Assembly (NCBI GenBank): GCA_019925105.1
Contig: JAHGAU010000024.1
Coordinates: 372,001-436,000 of the forward strand
Direction of reading: 5' to 3'
Origin: Niebla homalea
Taxonomy: Eukaryota; Ascomycota; Lecanoromycetes; Lecanorales; Ramalinaceae
DNA length: 64,000 nucleotides
Below, one piece after another: positions 1 to 13,428 of this stretch. The first letter of the stretch is position 1. Every line of letters starts with the position of its first letter. Under the pieces are notes generated by a model. The model was not told where the DNA came from. It searched no databases and saw nothing but the letters and a program-made list of their open reading frames with translations. A program made the position numbers and the translations under genes.

Positions 1-1
1 T

Positions 2-3000
2 CGGAGTGCCGCCGTCCCAACGGCATACGGGACTCCCGAGTATCGGCCAGGTCAAAACGGGAATCCATCACGCAATACCCGCTCAAAGACGAAGCCCAAA
101 ACAGGGCAGAAGATTAGGGGTGTACGTTTGCATGCCGAGCGAGGCGTCACGTTCTGGCGCTTCAACCTGGAAGTCGAGTTACAGCCACAGGAGACGAGGG
201 TTGCCTATAGTATCAACGACGGTCCTGCTACAGGTTTCTGGGTCCCGGGTCGGGGCCAGACCATGAATACAATGTTTCATAGCTGCAATGGCTTCAGTTT
301 GAGCGTCGAGTAAGTGACCAAGGCGGATCCAGGACTGAGACCCAAACGAAGGCTTGCTTACATCATTCTTAGCCCTGATGATTTCTCGGGTCCAGACCCT
401 CTCTGGCGAGATGTACTGAACAGCCACCAGACGCGACCTTTTCACGTTATGATCGGAGGCGGGGACCAAATTTACAACGATGCTGTCATGAAACAGAGTC
501 CATTATTTGGAGAATGGCTGGACATCAAAAATCCGCACCACAAGCATGAGGCAGAATTTACCCCTGAAATGCTTGAAGAACTGGAGACTTTTTACCTTGA
601 GCGTTATTCAATGTGGTTTTCTCAAGGTCTGTTTGGCATGGCGAATGCTCAGATCCCAATGGTGAATATATGGGACGACCATGGTGAGTCAGCAGTGACA
701 ATCAATCTCAATTGATAGTTGGACTTGATCCCCCTATCACGTCCATTGACATTGGACCGATCACATCGAAGTTGTCACTAACGGCTATCCACTTAGACAT
801 CATTGACGGGTTCGGCTCGTATCCCGACCACTTTATGAGCACGCCCGTATTCTGTGGTTTAGGGGCTGTTGCCTACAAATACTACATGTTGTTCCAGCAC
901 CAAAGCGTCCCCAGTGAGACATCCGCCGACGAGCCGAGCTGGCTGCTAGGTGCCGCCCCTGGACCTTATATTACAGAGCTTAGCAGAAGCGTCTACCTGT
1001 CCCTTGGAAAAAATGTTGCATTCCTCGGGCTGGACTGTCGTACAGAGCGTACTGTAAGCTGCCCAACTCGGATCCTTGACAAGTCCATTTCCCCTGACAG
1101 CCTGCAGCGCGAAGAGGTTCTGGCGGAGCCATCCTATGAGATCATCTTCGATCGATGTAGGAGGGAAATCGTTGAAGGGGAGACTAAGCATCTGATAGTG
1201 CTGCTGGGTGTTCCGATTGCATATCCAAGGCTTGTGTGGCTCGAGAACTTGTTGACAAGCAGAGCACTGCACCCAATAAAGGCCCTTGGCAGAGCAGGTA
1301 TGTTGGGAGGGTTTCTGAACAAGTTCGATGGTGGTGTTGAGATACTGGACGACCTGGACGATCATTGGACAGCCAAGAATCACAAGCAAGAGCGAAATTG
1401 GTTTGTACAGGAGCTGCAAGAATTGGCTGCAGACAAGTCGGTCCGAGTCACAATTCTCGGGTATGCCATTGGTCCACCTAATGGCTATGCAACTTGGCTG
1501 ACATAAAGTACAGTGGCGACGTTCACCTAGCAGCAGTTGGCCAATTCTACTCCAACCCCAAGCTTAAGATCTCCAAGGACCGTGATCATCGATATATGCC
1601 CAACATCATCTCATCGGCCATAGTCAACACACCGCCGCCTGAAGTGATGAGCGACATATTGAACAAGCGCAATAAAACCCATCACCTTGATTCAGAGACG
1701 GATGAAAACATGATTCCAATGTTCTCGCATGACGTGGATGGCAAAGCAAGGAACAACAAGCGACTCCTACCTCGACGAAACTGGTGCTCGATACGGGAGT
1801 ATCACCCAGGATCTACTCCTCCGCCAACCCCACCTGACTCAGTATCTGCAACACCGAGCGATGAATCTCCACCCCCTACTCCCGGCCGAATCCAAAGGAC
1901 TTTGTCACTCACCAGGGATGACATCAGACCGGGCAAACTTCTGCGCCGTCTCTCAGGTCGGGAACCGCAGCCATCGTATTTAGATGCGCATGAAAACGGA
2001 TCACCATCGCCTCCACAATCGCCGTCAAACGAGGGTTATTTCGCTCATCAACCAGGCTTGAATAGGTCATCGACGGCACCATTTGCTGCTTCTGGCGCTC
2101 AGAGAAACAGCTCTGCACCCCTCCCACGTCCCGGCAACTTTCTGCGTCGTCCTACGAACATGAGTGAGCGTGCAGCCACTAAAGGTGACCCCGAAGATAC
2201 AGGTGGACATGTGAATCTTGAGCATGGCCTCGATATCGTTATCAATTGCGAGATCGATCAAAAAAATCCAGCGGGTGTCACTACCCCGTACCGCCTGTTA
2301 GTTCCAGCCCTTTTCTACGACGGTGAGGGTGATGAGAACACAATGTCGTATCGAGCCCCGAAATTGTTGCAGCGACTAAGCAGCCTTCGTGGTCGGAAGT
2401 TCGACAGAGGATCTAAGGCACAGGCGGAAGGTGAGTGGGAAAATGGCAGTTTTACCGGCAGCGACATCAGTGAGGAGGAACCTCAACAGCGACAACCCCA
2501 ACCGCGTCGATGGAGCTTCGGACTGGAAAAGCGAAGAAAGTACCGAGATCAGACCCCGCCACAAGAGCGGACACCTCAGATTCCCAGACCCTTGCCACAG
2601 CAGAACCCTACCAATGAAGCCCGAAGACTGGGCGATTTTCCTGAACGGCCACAAAAGCGTGAAGCACCTCCCGCGGCACCTCAGCCAGATGTCAATCAGC
2701 CAGGGGTAAGCAGACCTCAAAATGGATTGCATTACGAGCGCGGACCTGCACAAGCTCGACAGAACCAACCGGTCGAAACGCCTAACGACTATGATTCTGA
2801 GGACGAGTCCCTTGCTGGACAGAGATTAGAGAGTATCGACTATCATGCAAATCTACATGCAGGGCAGTCTGACGGAGCTAGCGGCTACAACAGTAAGAGA
2901 AACAGCAAGCTTGACAGGATGTTAGGTGTAGAAAAAGACGACGCCGTCAAACGGAATACGCTCGCTCGGCCTAGCGATGATGAGGATAACATGGATGAGG

Positions 3001-3113
3001 AATGGAGACCTTCATCCAAGAAATATGTAGGGTATAGCGGTATCGAGGCTTATTCCGAACAACCTAGGAAGGGATGGAGGAATTCGTTGCGACGCTTTTC
3101 AGGGCAAACTTGA
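2..3113 (+). CDS. PhoD-like metallophosphatase domain protein (5' truncated)
   Basis: The reading frame is already open at the left edge, so the true start lies outside the window. Exons 2-309, 373-683, 797-1460 and 1514-3113 join in frame through introns with GTAAGT/TTAG, GTGAGT/TTAG and GTATGC/ACAG ends, giving about 960 visible residues. Joining restores PhoD-family signatures: an N-terminal beta-rich stretch ending HSCNGFSLSVD, the GGGDQIYND metal-site region, WDDHDIIDGFGSYPDHF across intron 2, and LGGDVHLAAVGQF across intron 3. These fit a binuclear-metal phosphodiesterase or phosphatase fold. The C-terminal half is long, low in complexity and rich in Pro, Ser, Arg and acidic residues, as in fungal PhoD-like proteins of unknown substrate. 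Family assignment is secure. Substrate and location cannot be read from the sequence. Confidence 0.9.
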
Positions 3114-3387
3114 AACATACTCTGTAGCGTTCAAGCGGTTGGTGCTGATCCTGACTTGGTAACCTTGTTCCTTACTCAATTCCTGTATTCGAGGGATCAC
3201 TGTATGAATACGCATCACTCTAAGGTAGTGCTTGAAGCCTGACTAATCCCTCTTCCCGCCTGCACGACCTGAGCCACCTTCAGCCACTTCGAGGGTTTCC
3301 CTCTCTACATACAACATAGCAGTCTCGCAGTGTCCATACCTTCCCTCGCTTGTCCTCTTTACTACAGCCCATTGCTTTGGATCCAAC

Positions 3388-4137
3388 ATGGCCGCATCAC
3401 TCGCGCCCCATCAAGCCTCGGCCACACCTTCCTATCCCTCCCCGATCCACGACATCTACGACTTCTCCTTCCTCCCCCACCTCCTCACGACCCACCGCTT
3501 CGGCATCCCCCCCTCCCGACCTCATTGCCCCGCCTACCGCGCGGGCCACTGCCCCCTTGGCTCCTCTTGCCCGGACAAACACCCGTTGACGCACAGCACC
3601 AACAACCTAGTGTGCAAGCACTGGCTGAAAGGGCTCTGCAAGAAGGGCGACGCCTGCGACTTCCTGCACGAGTGGAACCTGCGGGCCCGCTCCGACTGCC
3701 GCCAGTGGGTCGGCACCGGCGGCTACTGCGCCCAGGGCGAGGACTGCAACTACCTGCACCCGGACCTGGACGGGGTGGAGGACCGGCGCCGGCCCGTCTG
3801 CGCCTGGTACGAGCGCGGCTTCTGCCCGCTCGGCAGCGAGCGCTGCCGGTATCGCCATGTCAAGGGCCAGGCGTTGTGTGGCCTGTACCTGGCCGGGTTC
3901 TGTCCAGACGGGAGGAGCTGTCGGAGGGGCAGGCATGCGCGGTGGAGGGAGGATGGGGAGATGCCGCCGCCGGAGGTGAGGGTGGAGAGGAGTAAGGAGG
4001 AGGTGGAGATGGAGAGGGAGAGGACGAGGATGGAGGCCGAGGAGAGGGATATGAGGGATTACGAGAGGGGCGAAGGTGGGCGGGGGAGAGGAAGAGGCAA
4101 GCGGGGATTTAGGGGTGGGAGAAGAGGTGGCTATTGA
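3388..4137 (+). CDS. yth1: mRNA 3'-end processing CCCH zinc-finger protein Yth1 (CPSF30 orthologue)
   Basis: Intronless gene of 249 codons starting at the ATG after CCAAC. Five tandem CCCH zinc fingers lie at about residues 46-69, 74-95, 101-124, 133-155 and 159-181 (cores such as CKHWLKGLCKKGDACDFLH). Five fingers in this spacing is the hallmark of Yth1/CPSF30, the cleavage-and-polyadenylation-factor subunit that binds the AAUAAA signal with the CPSF core in the nucleus. After finger 5 comes a charged Glu/Arg helix and an RG/RGG-rich tail ending RGGY, which may add RNA affinity (inference). Base composition in the finger region is markedly GC-rich compared with neighbours. It lies 274 bp downstream of the PhoD-like gene on the same strand. 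Confidence 0.93.
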   Translation: MAASLAPHQASATPSYPSPIHDIYDFSFLPHLLTTHRFGIPPSRPHCPAYRAGHCPLGSSCPDKHPLTHSTNNLVCKHWLKGLCKKGDACDFLHEWNLRARSDCRQWVGTGGYCAQGEDCNYLHPDLDGVEDRRRPVCAWYERGFCPLGSERCRYRHVKGQALCGLYLAGFCPDGRSCRRGRHARWREDGEMPPPEVRVERSKEEVEMERERTRMEAEERDMRDYERGEGGRGRGRGKRGFRGGRRGGY

Positions 4138-4279
4138 ACAGAAGGATCATCATGCGAATGGGATCAGGCAGATCATCCTGGTGAATGGGGATGTTGTTTG
4201 TCAGACAAAGTGAGGAAGAGGAGAGCTCGGCCAGATACGCGCTATGCTATTAGGATACAAATTGCCTGGACAGAACATC

Positions 4280-5616
4280 TTACTGGACCTTTTCCCATTC
4301 GGCACTTCCATCAACGGAGTCACCTGGTCTCATGCTCGATAAAGGACCGCCACGGCTCTGCTTCATTCCCATCATCCAACCGACGACATTATCTGGAACC
4401 CATCGACCAATGAGGTCATATGTTCGGCTGCCTCTCCCCACAAAGATTGTGCCATTCCTGCTCTTACCACGAATGATGGCATCGAAAACAGCATTGTGCA
4501 GCGCGCGCAGTGAACTCCCCTTGGCGATCCGTTCTTGAAGTCTCGCCTTTGTCAATTCCGCTCTTGACATATCATTGGAAAGGACAAGCTGTTTCTTCTC
4601 ATCTGGGTTTGGGCCCATGTCGAAGTGGCCAAGCCTCATGCTTACGACATTCAGACATGACAATTCTTTGCGCAGCGTCAATATGTACTTCTCCAAAGCT
4701 CCGGCAACGACGCTTTCGGGGCCATGTGAAGGTGGAGTAATGGAGGAATTGACTCCAGGCGTGAGGAATAACAGATTGGTTCGGTAGTCCGTCAGAAGAG
4801 GTAAGAAAGCCTGGAGCATGGTGAAAGGCGCGATGAGATTGGTGTTGACGACATCAGACCAGTCCATAGAAGAGATGTTGGTGATGGCGCCAAGAGGATA
4901 GCTGAGAGAAGGTAGCAGAATGAAAGCGACTAGATTGAGGCGATGGGCATCACTGCTGGACGTTGCGTGATGAGGTGTCTTGAGGAAGTTGTTGAGCTTG
5001 TCGACGGCTTCTTCAGCTGAGGCAGGCTATGGGAAGTCAGTGAAATAGAGATAGTAGAGGTGAACGTCAGTGACTGTACCGAAGTGATGTCCATGTTCAA
5101 AGCCCTGATATCTGCCCTTGCTACGCCCTGAATGATATGCTCTTCAGCCAAGCTGCTGACTGGAATGTACACGATGAAACCTCTCCTCTCCAGATCAAGT
5201 GACATGGACTTGGTGAGCGGCGTGTGAGGCGACCCCGCCAGTATGACCACCTCGGTCCTTGCTCCATTCCTAGCCCGTCTTGCTCTCCGCTTTGCCCTGT
5301 CCGACCTCCTACGCCGCCAGATAATGTATCCACCTGTCCCGACAAAGGCAACGACAGCAGCCGATACGGCGCGGTGTTCGGAGACCCAGTTTCGACATAG
5401 TGTGAAATAGCCCCTTGGACGACTGATGATGGCTGGGAAGCGAGGGGATGGCGGAGGAGGCTTCATAGAATCGGGAACCCATTCCGTCGGCGCGAATGAG
5501 CGGATCCCGTCTTGAAGGAAAGAGGCCGCATTATCGAACTTTTCGTCTACCGACTCAGCGACAGCGTTGAAGGCAGCTAGGAAAGTCACCATGTCTAAGA
5601 GGCCATCCATAGACAT
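4280..5616 (-). CDS. DUF1776 family protein (short-chain-dehydrogenase-like, one membrane segment)
   Basis: Two exons, 5616-5080 and 5026-4280, joined through a 53 bp GTACAG/ATAG intron give 427 residues. I chose the ATG at 5616; the further open frame upstream has only a TTG, and a second ATG lies two codons later. The N-terminal part has a hydrophobic helix at about residues 95-115 followed by a basic RRRRSDRAKRRARRAR run, suggesting a membrane anchor with a positive-inside flank. Next come a Rossmann-like segment (VVILAGSPHTPLTKSMSLDL) and later NTNLIAPF and VVSMRLGHF elements resembling short-chain dehydrogenases, but no clear YxxxK site. This layout matches the fungal DUF1776 family, whose function is not established. 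It is divergent from wss1, sharing a 275 bp upstream region. Confidence 0.82.
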
Positions 5617-5891
5617 GAGAGGCAATGGATTTCGACTTTCGAATCCAAAAGGGTCGCGGCGCGGGGAATGATGCCAAGCCTGGTTTACAAAGCTGATCTT
5701 TATCGATAAGCATCCTCACTTGGGTAATGCAACGACGTTTGCTGACAATAGCGCGGCAGACTTTTATCTAGCACCTTGCTACCAGCTATGATCTTGCGGA
5801 TGTGAAAGCGGGTGAGGCAGTTCGGGCAATCGAATTCCATTCTCAGACGTCATTCAATCAACAGTTATTCGCTTCTTCCCGCCTCATTACG

Positions 5892-7259
5892 ATGGCTTTC
5901 GAACACGAGCCCGCAATCTTAGAGTTTCAACATGAAAAGTCCCGTCCAAGGGAAGGCGATGCTTTACACATGCTCCAAAAAATCGCTTCGCTGGTCAAGC
6001 CGATCATGAGGCAACGAGGATGGAAGGTGGCTGTCTTGACCGAATTCTACCCTCAAGAGCGCAATCTCTTGGGCCTCAACATCAATAAGGGCGAGCGAAT
6101 CTGCCTCCGCCTCAGATATCCTGCGGACGAGAGACAATTCATGCCACTCGACGAAATCACCGACACCATGCTGCACGAGCTCTGTCACATCGTGCATGGC
6201 CCGCATGACGAGCCCTTCCACAATCTCTGGAACCAGCTCCGGGACGAACATGAGAACCTGATCCGCAAGGGCTACACAGGGGAAGGCTTTCTTTCAACCG
6301 GCCACAAGCTCGGAGGTGGTCGGATCCCCATGCATGAGGCTCGGAGAAGAGCTCGCGCTGCAGCGGAAAAACGCAAAGTTCTCACCGCTGGCTCTGGTCA
6401 GAAACTTGGCGGAGCCCCTGTGAGAAGAGGTCAAGATATCAGACAGATCATCGCAGATGCAGCTACTAGACGAGCGACCGTCACCAAGGGCTGTGCCAGC
6501 GGAGTCACGAGTAAAGAGAAGGAGCGAGAAATCGTTGACCTGACCGACCAAAGAGGCGTGCGCACAAAAGCGGAAGAGGACGATGTCAACGAGACGGCCA
6601 TCATGATCGCGTACATTGATCTTGTGCAGGAAGAGGAGCGCGAGAAATACGGCAATGCTTACGTACCTCCGAGTAGAGAGAACCCGGCAGGCAGTCGAGG
6701 CGGGATGGCTTCTTCGGCCGCGGCAGGGAAGAGTAAAGCACAAGAGATAGCATCGGCGGAATTGGCTCAGCTCAAGACCGCACCGGTCGCACCATCGTCA
6801 AGAAGCCTAACATCGAAACCACCGCCGATCACATTATCAAGCAAACCTCCGCCTTCTCCGCAGCCACGAAACCCTACACCCAAAGGAGAGATGGTCGATC
6901 TTGTCGATCCTACCATGTACCCTACACACGGCTCTTGGGCATGTGGCATCTGCACGCTCGTCAACCCTCCAACACATCTGATGTGTGACGCTTGCGGCAT
7001 CGAACGCCCCTCTCCACCTCCGTCACCAGCGCCATCACTCCCCGTCCGCAGTAAGACCAACGTGTCTGATCAACGGAAGCAAAGTTCGATCAAAGACAGC
7101 AATTCGGTCAAAGCTATACGCACCTTGAGAGAACTCGATGAAAAGGAGAAGGCGAGGCCTCAAAGGCCTCTGGGCTGGCTTTGCGAAAGCTGTGGGCAAT
7201 TCGTTGAGCGGGAGTGGTGGACTTGCAATAATTGTGGGCATATGAAGACATCATCATGA
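5892..7259 (+). CDS. wss1: DNA-protein crosslink protease, WLM domain (Wss1)
   Basis: Intronless, 456 residues from the first ATG of the frame; the frame upstream offers only GTG. The WLM metalloprotease domain covers about residues 10-200. HELCH at 95-99 and a third His at 105 (GPHDEPF) form the zinc site, followed by the STGHKLGG motif typical of Wss1/Spartan-type proteases. Two C4 zinc fingers follow: WACGICTLVNPPTHLMCDACG (RanBP2 type, about 347-372) and a second one near 428-452 at the C-terminus. Between them is a disordered linker containing EIVDLTDQR, a likely SUMO-interacting motif, and a second candidate, EMVDLVDP. In yeast Wss1 degrades proteins crosslinked to DNA and binds SUMO and Cdc48. 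The same role is inferred here. Confidence 0.93.
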   Translation: MAFEHEPAILEFQHEKSRPREGDALHMLQKIASLVKPIMRQRGWKVAVLTEFYPQERNLLGLNINKGERICLRLRYPADERQFMPLDEITDTMLHELCHIVHGPHDEPFHNLWNQLRDEHENLIRKGYTGEGFLSTGHKLGGGRIPMHEARRRARAAAEKRKVLTAGSGQKLGGAPVRRGQDIRQIIADAATRRATVTKGCASGVTSKEKEREIVDLTDQRGVRTKAEEDDVNETAIMIAYIDLVQEEEREKYGNAYVPPSRENPAGSRGGMASSAAAGKSKAQEIASAELAQLKTAPVAPSSRSLTSKPPPITLSSKPPPSPQPRNPTPKGEMVDLVDPTMYPTHGSWACGICTLVNPPTHLMCDACGIERPSPPPSPAPSLPVRSKTNVSDQRKQSSIKDSNSVKAIRTLRELDEKEKARPQRPLGWLCESCGQFVEREWWTCNNCGHMKTSS

Positions 7260-7602
7260 GCTGTTCAGAAGAAAAAAGAGAGGAAGCCCTTTGCCAAGAA
7301 CGCTGCCTGTAAAAGGATGATTGCATAATCTATCGGGAGAAACGAATGCATAGCGTGGTTGACAAGATATGTTTTATGTTGCATAGGGATGACAGTGGGA
7401 CCTGAAGATACCGACCGTCGTAGCATGGCGCTGTCCGTCACTCATGGGCAGCATATGAAAATGAATGAGACGAGAACAAGTCAGGATCTAAGTTTGGGTC
7501 AGTGAAAGGTCACAAGATCTTGCACTTGAAAGACAGTCCGCAAGGCCTCCTGGACTTCTCTTCTTCGCCGTCAGCAGCTGCAGCGCCATTAACAACGGCC
7601 AG
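7260..7602. other. Intergenic region between convergent wss1 and quinone reductase genes
   Basis: 343 bp holding the 3' ends of two genes that face each other. No open frame with family resemblance, tRNA or repeat was seen. It probably contains both polyadenylation regions. Confidence 0.6.
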
Positions 7603-8498
7603 TCAGTCCTTCTTGTATTGAGACACCGTCTCCCAGAAGGTCTTGCCCTGCACGGTCGCGACCTTCAACTCGAGCTCGCTCGGCATTCTCGATCCATCCG
7701 TGCCCGCGAACGTGCCCGCCCCCCAGGGTGACCCGCCATGGACTTCCGTCATGTTGGCTTGATCACCAAAGGCCTTTGCGTAACCCAACGGCACGTAGAC
7801 GATGCCGTGGTGGGCCAAGGTGGACATGCACGAGATGGCGGTGGATTCCTGCCCGCCGCCCTGGGAGGCCGTGCTGATGAAGAAACTGGCCATCTTGCCG
7901 TAGAGGCCACCCGACTGCCAGAGCCCGCCGGTCTGGTCCCAGAAAACCTTCCATTGGGCGGGGAAGTTGCCATAGCGGGTGGGGATGCCGAGGAGGAAGG
8001 CCTAGATGGAACAAACCCAATCAGTCCCAACCTTCGATTGAAGGTCGTTCATCCAAGGGCTCACATCATAAGAGGCTATGATCTCGGGCGTGATGAATGG
8101 GACGGAGGAGTCCTGGCCCGGGGCGTGCATCTTGCTGAGGACTTCTTGGGGTAGGGTCTCCTTGACTCTAAAGGACGAATTCGTCAACATGACACTTCCA
8201 AGCGCTTGGAAGCTAGGAAGGGATCCACGGACTGATAGAAGTCGGCCTTGCCTGGAGGAGGAAAGGAAACATTAGTGGACGTGAAGCAGACGTCGTGATT
8301 CCAAGTGAGGAGACCAACCGCCAGCCTCCTCAATGCCCTTTCTCTCGGCCTCGGCCATCTTGTGAATATGGCCATACATGGAATACTATTCTCCAAGTCA
8401 GTCCTCATCTGCTTTTTTCCATTGTACAAGCATGTCGGGGGGGGAAAGGTGCAAGTATGACGCGGACATACGAAGATGATTGCTACTTTGGGTGCCAT
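7603..8498 (-). CDS. NAD(P)H:quinone oxidoreductase, WrbA/Alt a 7 type flavodoxin-like
   Basis: Five exons: 8498-8472, 8385-8319, 8251-8233, 8167-8065 and 8001-7603. All four introns are GT-AG, with phases that close exactly to 204 codons. The protein begins [20 protein letters not shown], the FMN-phosphate-binding flavodoxin loop, and continues with [20 protein letters not shown] and the glycine-rich [10 protein letters not shown] and [12 protein letters not shown] motifs that contact FMN. Length and motifs match the type IV quinone reductases (WrbA, yeast Pst2/Ycp4, the Alternaria allergen Alt a 7), which reduce quinones by two electrons and protect against oxidative stress. One exon is only 19 bp, easily missed by gene finders. 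It is convergent with wss1. Confidence 0.94.
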
Positions 8499-9054
8499 GA
8501 TTGTCGATGCTGGGAGTGGTGGGTAGATGTTGGAGATGTTGATGGGCGATAAAGTAAACAAGAGGAGAAAGGTGGGCCAGGCTGGAATTTATGCATTGAG
8601 GCCTTCATGTGTTAAGGTCATACAAAGCCCGTGCCAAACACGCCCCGCGTTGTCCCAGATCTACACTGGCCAAGGTATCCGTCAACACATCTTCTCCTTC
8701 AAAAATCCAACACCAAACTAGACCAGCCCGACAGTCATGGGTAACTAGATCTAGTTAGATAGGGTTGTCAATGCTGAAGTCAGCAATACAAATCAGAAAT
8801 TACAAATCTGTCGGCGCACCGCCCTTCGGATATTATCCGACCTAGCCTTTCGATCCTGACGACTGACGACCCTCTCGGTTCGACTTCCAGGTCTTGCTGC
8901 TGCGCATCATGTTCGGCCACTTGCGCCGTGGAAATGCCGTTCCCAAAATAACAGCTCCAAGATCGACTTCGCATGCATATTCATCACATGTCCGTCTCGA
9001 TCTCAACCTGCTGCTGACGTTCTATCGCTGGTGAGCTTATAGATCCAGGGCAAT
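8499..9054. other. Intergenic region upstream of the quinone reductase
   Basis: 556 bp between the 3' end of the helicase gene and the start of the quinone reductase gene, both on the minus strand. It presumably holds the reductase promoter. A 16 bp perfect palindrome (8742-8757) is the only distinct element. Short open frames here show no family resemblance. Confidence 0.5.
8742..8757. repeat. 16 bp perfect palindrome
   Basis: TAACTAGATCTAGTTA is identical to its reverse complement. It lies about 245 bp upstream of the quinone reductase start codon. It could be a dimeric transcription-factor site or chance. Confidence 0.5.
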
Positions 9055-12411
<3,357 letters not shown>

Positions 12412-13428
12412 CAGGCAAGAAAAGTCAATATGCAGCCTCGACCCATCCTTTCAAAACGCGACAAGTGAGAAGATTTTTCATCTTGCAATGGGCTCCAAAA
12501 ATGTCTAGACGGCTAGAAAAGCAAAAGTTGGGCATACGTGGATACTTCGACGGACAAGCTAATCCACATTCGGCTAGCGCTACGGACTAGAGGTCAACGT
12601 TCTTTCAACCGAAAGAAGCCAGGAACGACGTTGTGTCCGCATAATTGACGTGATGGCTTTAGTAGAATTTGGACAATGGTGGGACTGGATCAATTATATA
12701 TGAGAGCCTTGATTGCCGGACATATTTCGAGACTTGGAGATGGAGATGGTCTGACCATGGCGAACATCTGAAGCAAGCCCACAGGGGATGGTAGTGGTGC
12801 GCAACAGAGATTTAGGGCAACTGGTGAGTCCATCAGCTTATTTCATGACTGTTTGAACAAGTGTGCTGGAAGCGTTGACATGGGATGGATTTAGGCAGAG
12901 GTCGGCTAACTTAAGAAGAGAGGTGGTTCACCCAGGCTTGTTTGACCAACAGATGAGGCGGCTTTGTGCTAAGCTAATTCACTAGCGCGATACATTATTC
13001 CTGACCCTTGCCTTTCGAGCCTTGAGAGCATGTCCGCCCATCTCTCCTCCATATCACGCTGCACAAGGAAATCACCCTGCCTTTTTCACACTTTCTTCCC
13101 ACTTGCTGAGCTCAGGAGCTGATGATGCATCTTGTGACTCGTTGTTTCGGCTGAAGTTATCACGGGACCGAGAGCAATTTCTTGCCCACGGCCTCGTCGA
13201 CTGTCGCATCTCAGCCCTCCCCCAATATACTGTGACTAGAGGCGCGGGACTCATGATATTCACTTGTCCAAGAGCCACCCAAGCCCTCCGACCCGCTCAT
13301 TCCAATCCACTCTTCAGCGTTTTTCGTCACCATGCAATGTCACCAAATGTAGATTAATCTTCCATCTCGATTTTGGGTATTATTCGGTGTACGTCCTCGT
13401 AGCGGCCATCTCTGCGAGGGCGGGTGGC
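12412..13428. other. Divergent upstream region of helq and snt2
   Basis: About 1 kb separating two genes transcribed away from each other, presumably holding both promoters and leaders. The snt2 reading frame is open upstream to about 13264 but has no ATG before 13429. Short frames elsewhere look random. No RNA gene recognised. Confidence 0.5.

Noticed and set aside
3330..3995. 221-codon plus-strand frame rich in Pro, Arg and Leu
   Set aside because: It overlaps yth1 in another frame; GC-rich coding regions commonly leave long shadow frames. Only the frame from 3388 has CCCH fingers.
8870..8895. Sequence resembling a tRNA B box (GGTTCGACTTCC)
   Set aside because: No A box at the right distance upstream and no cloverleaf can be drawn. 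It also departs from the GGTTCGANTCC consensus.
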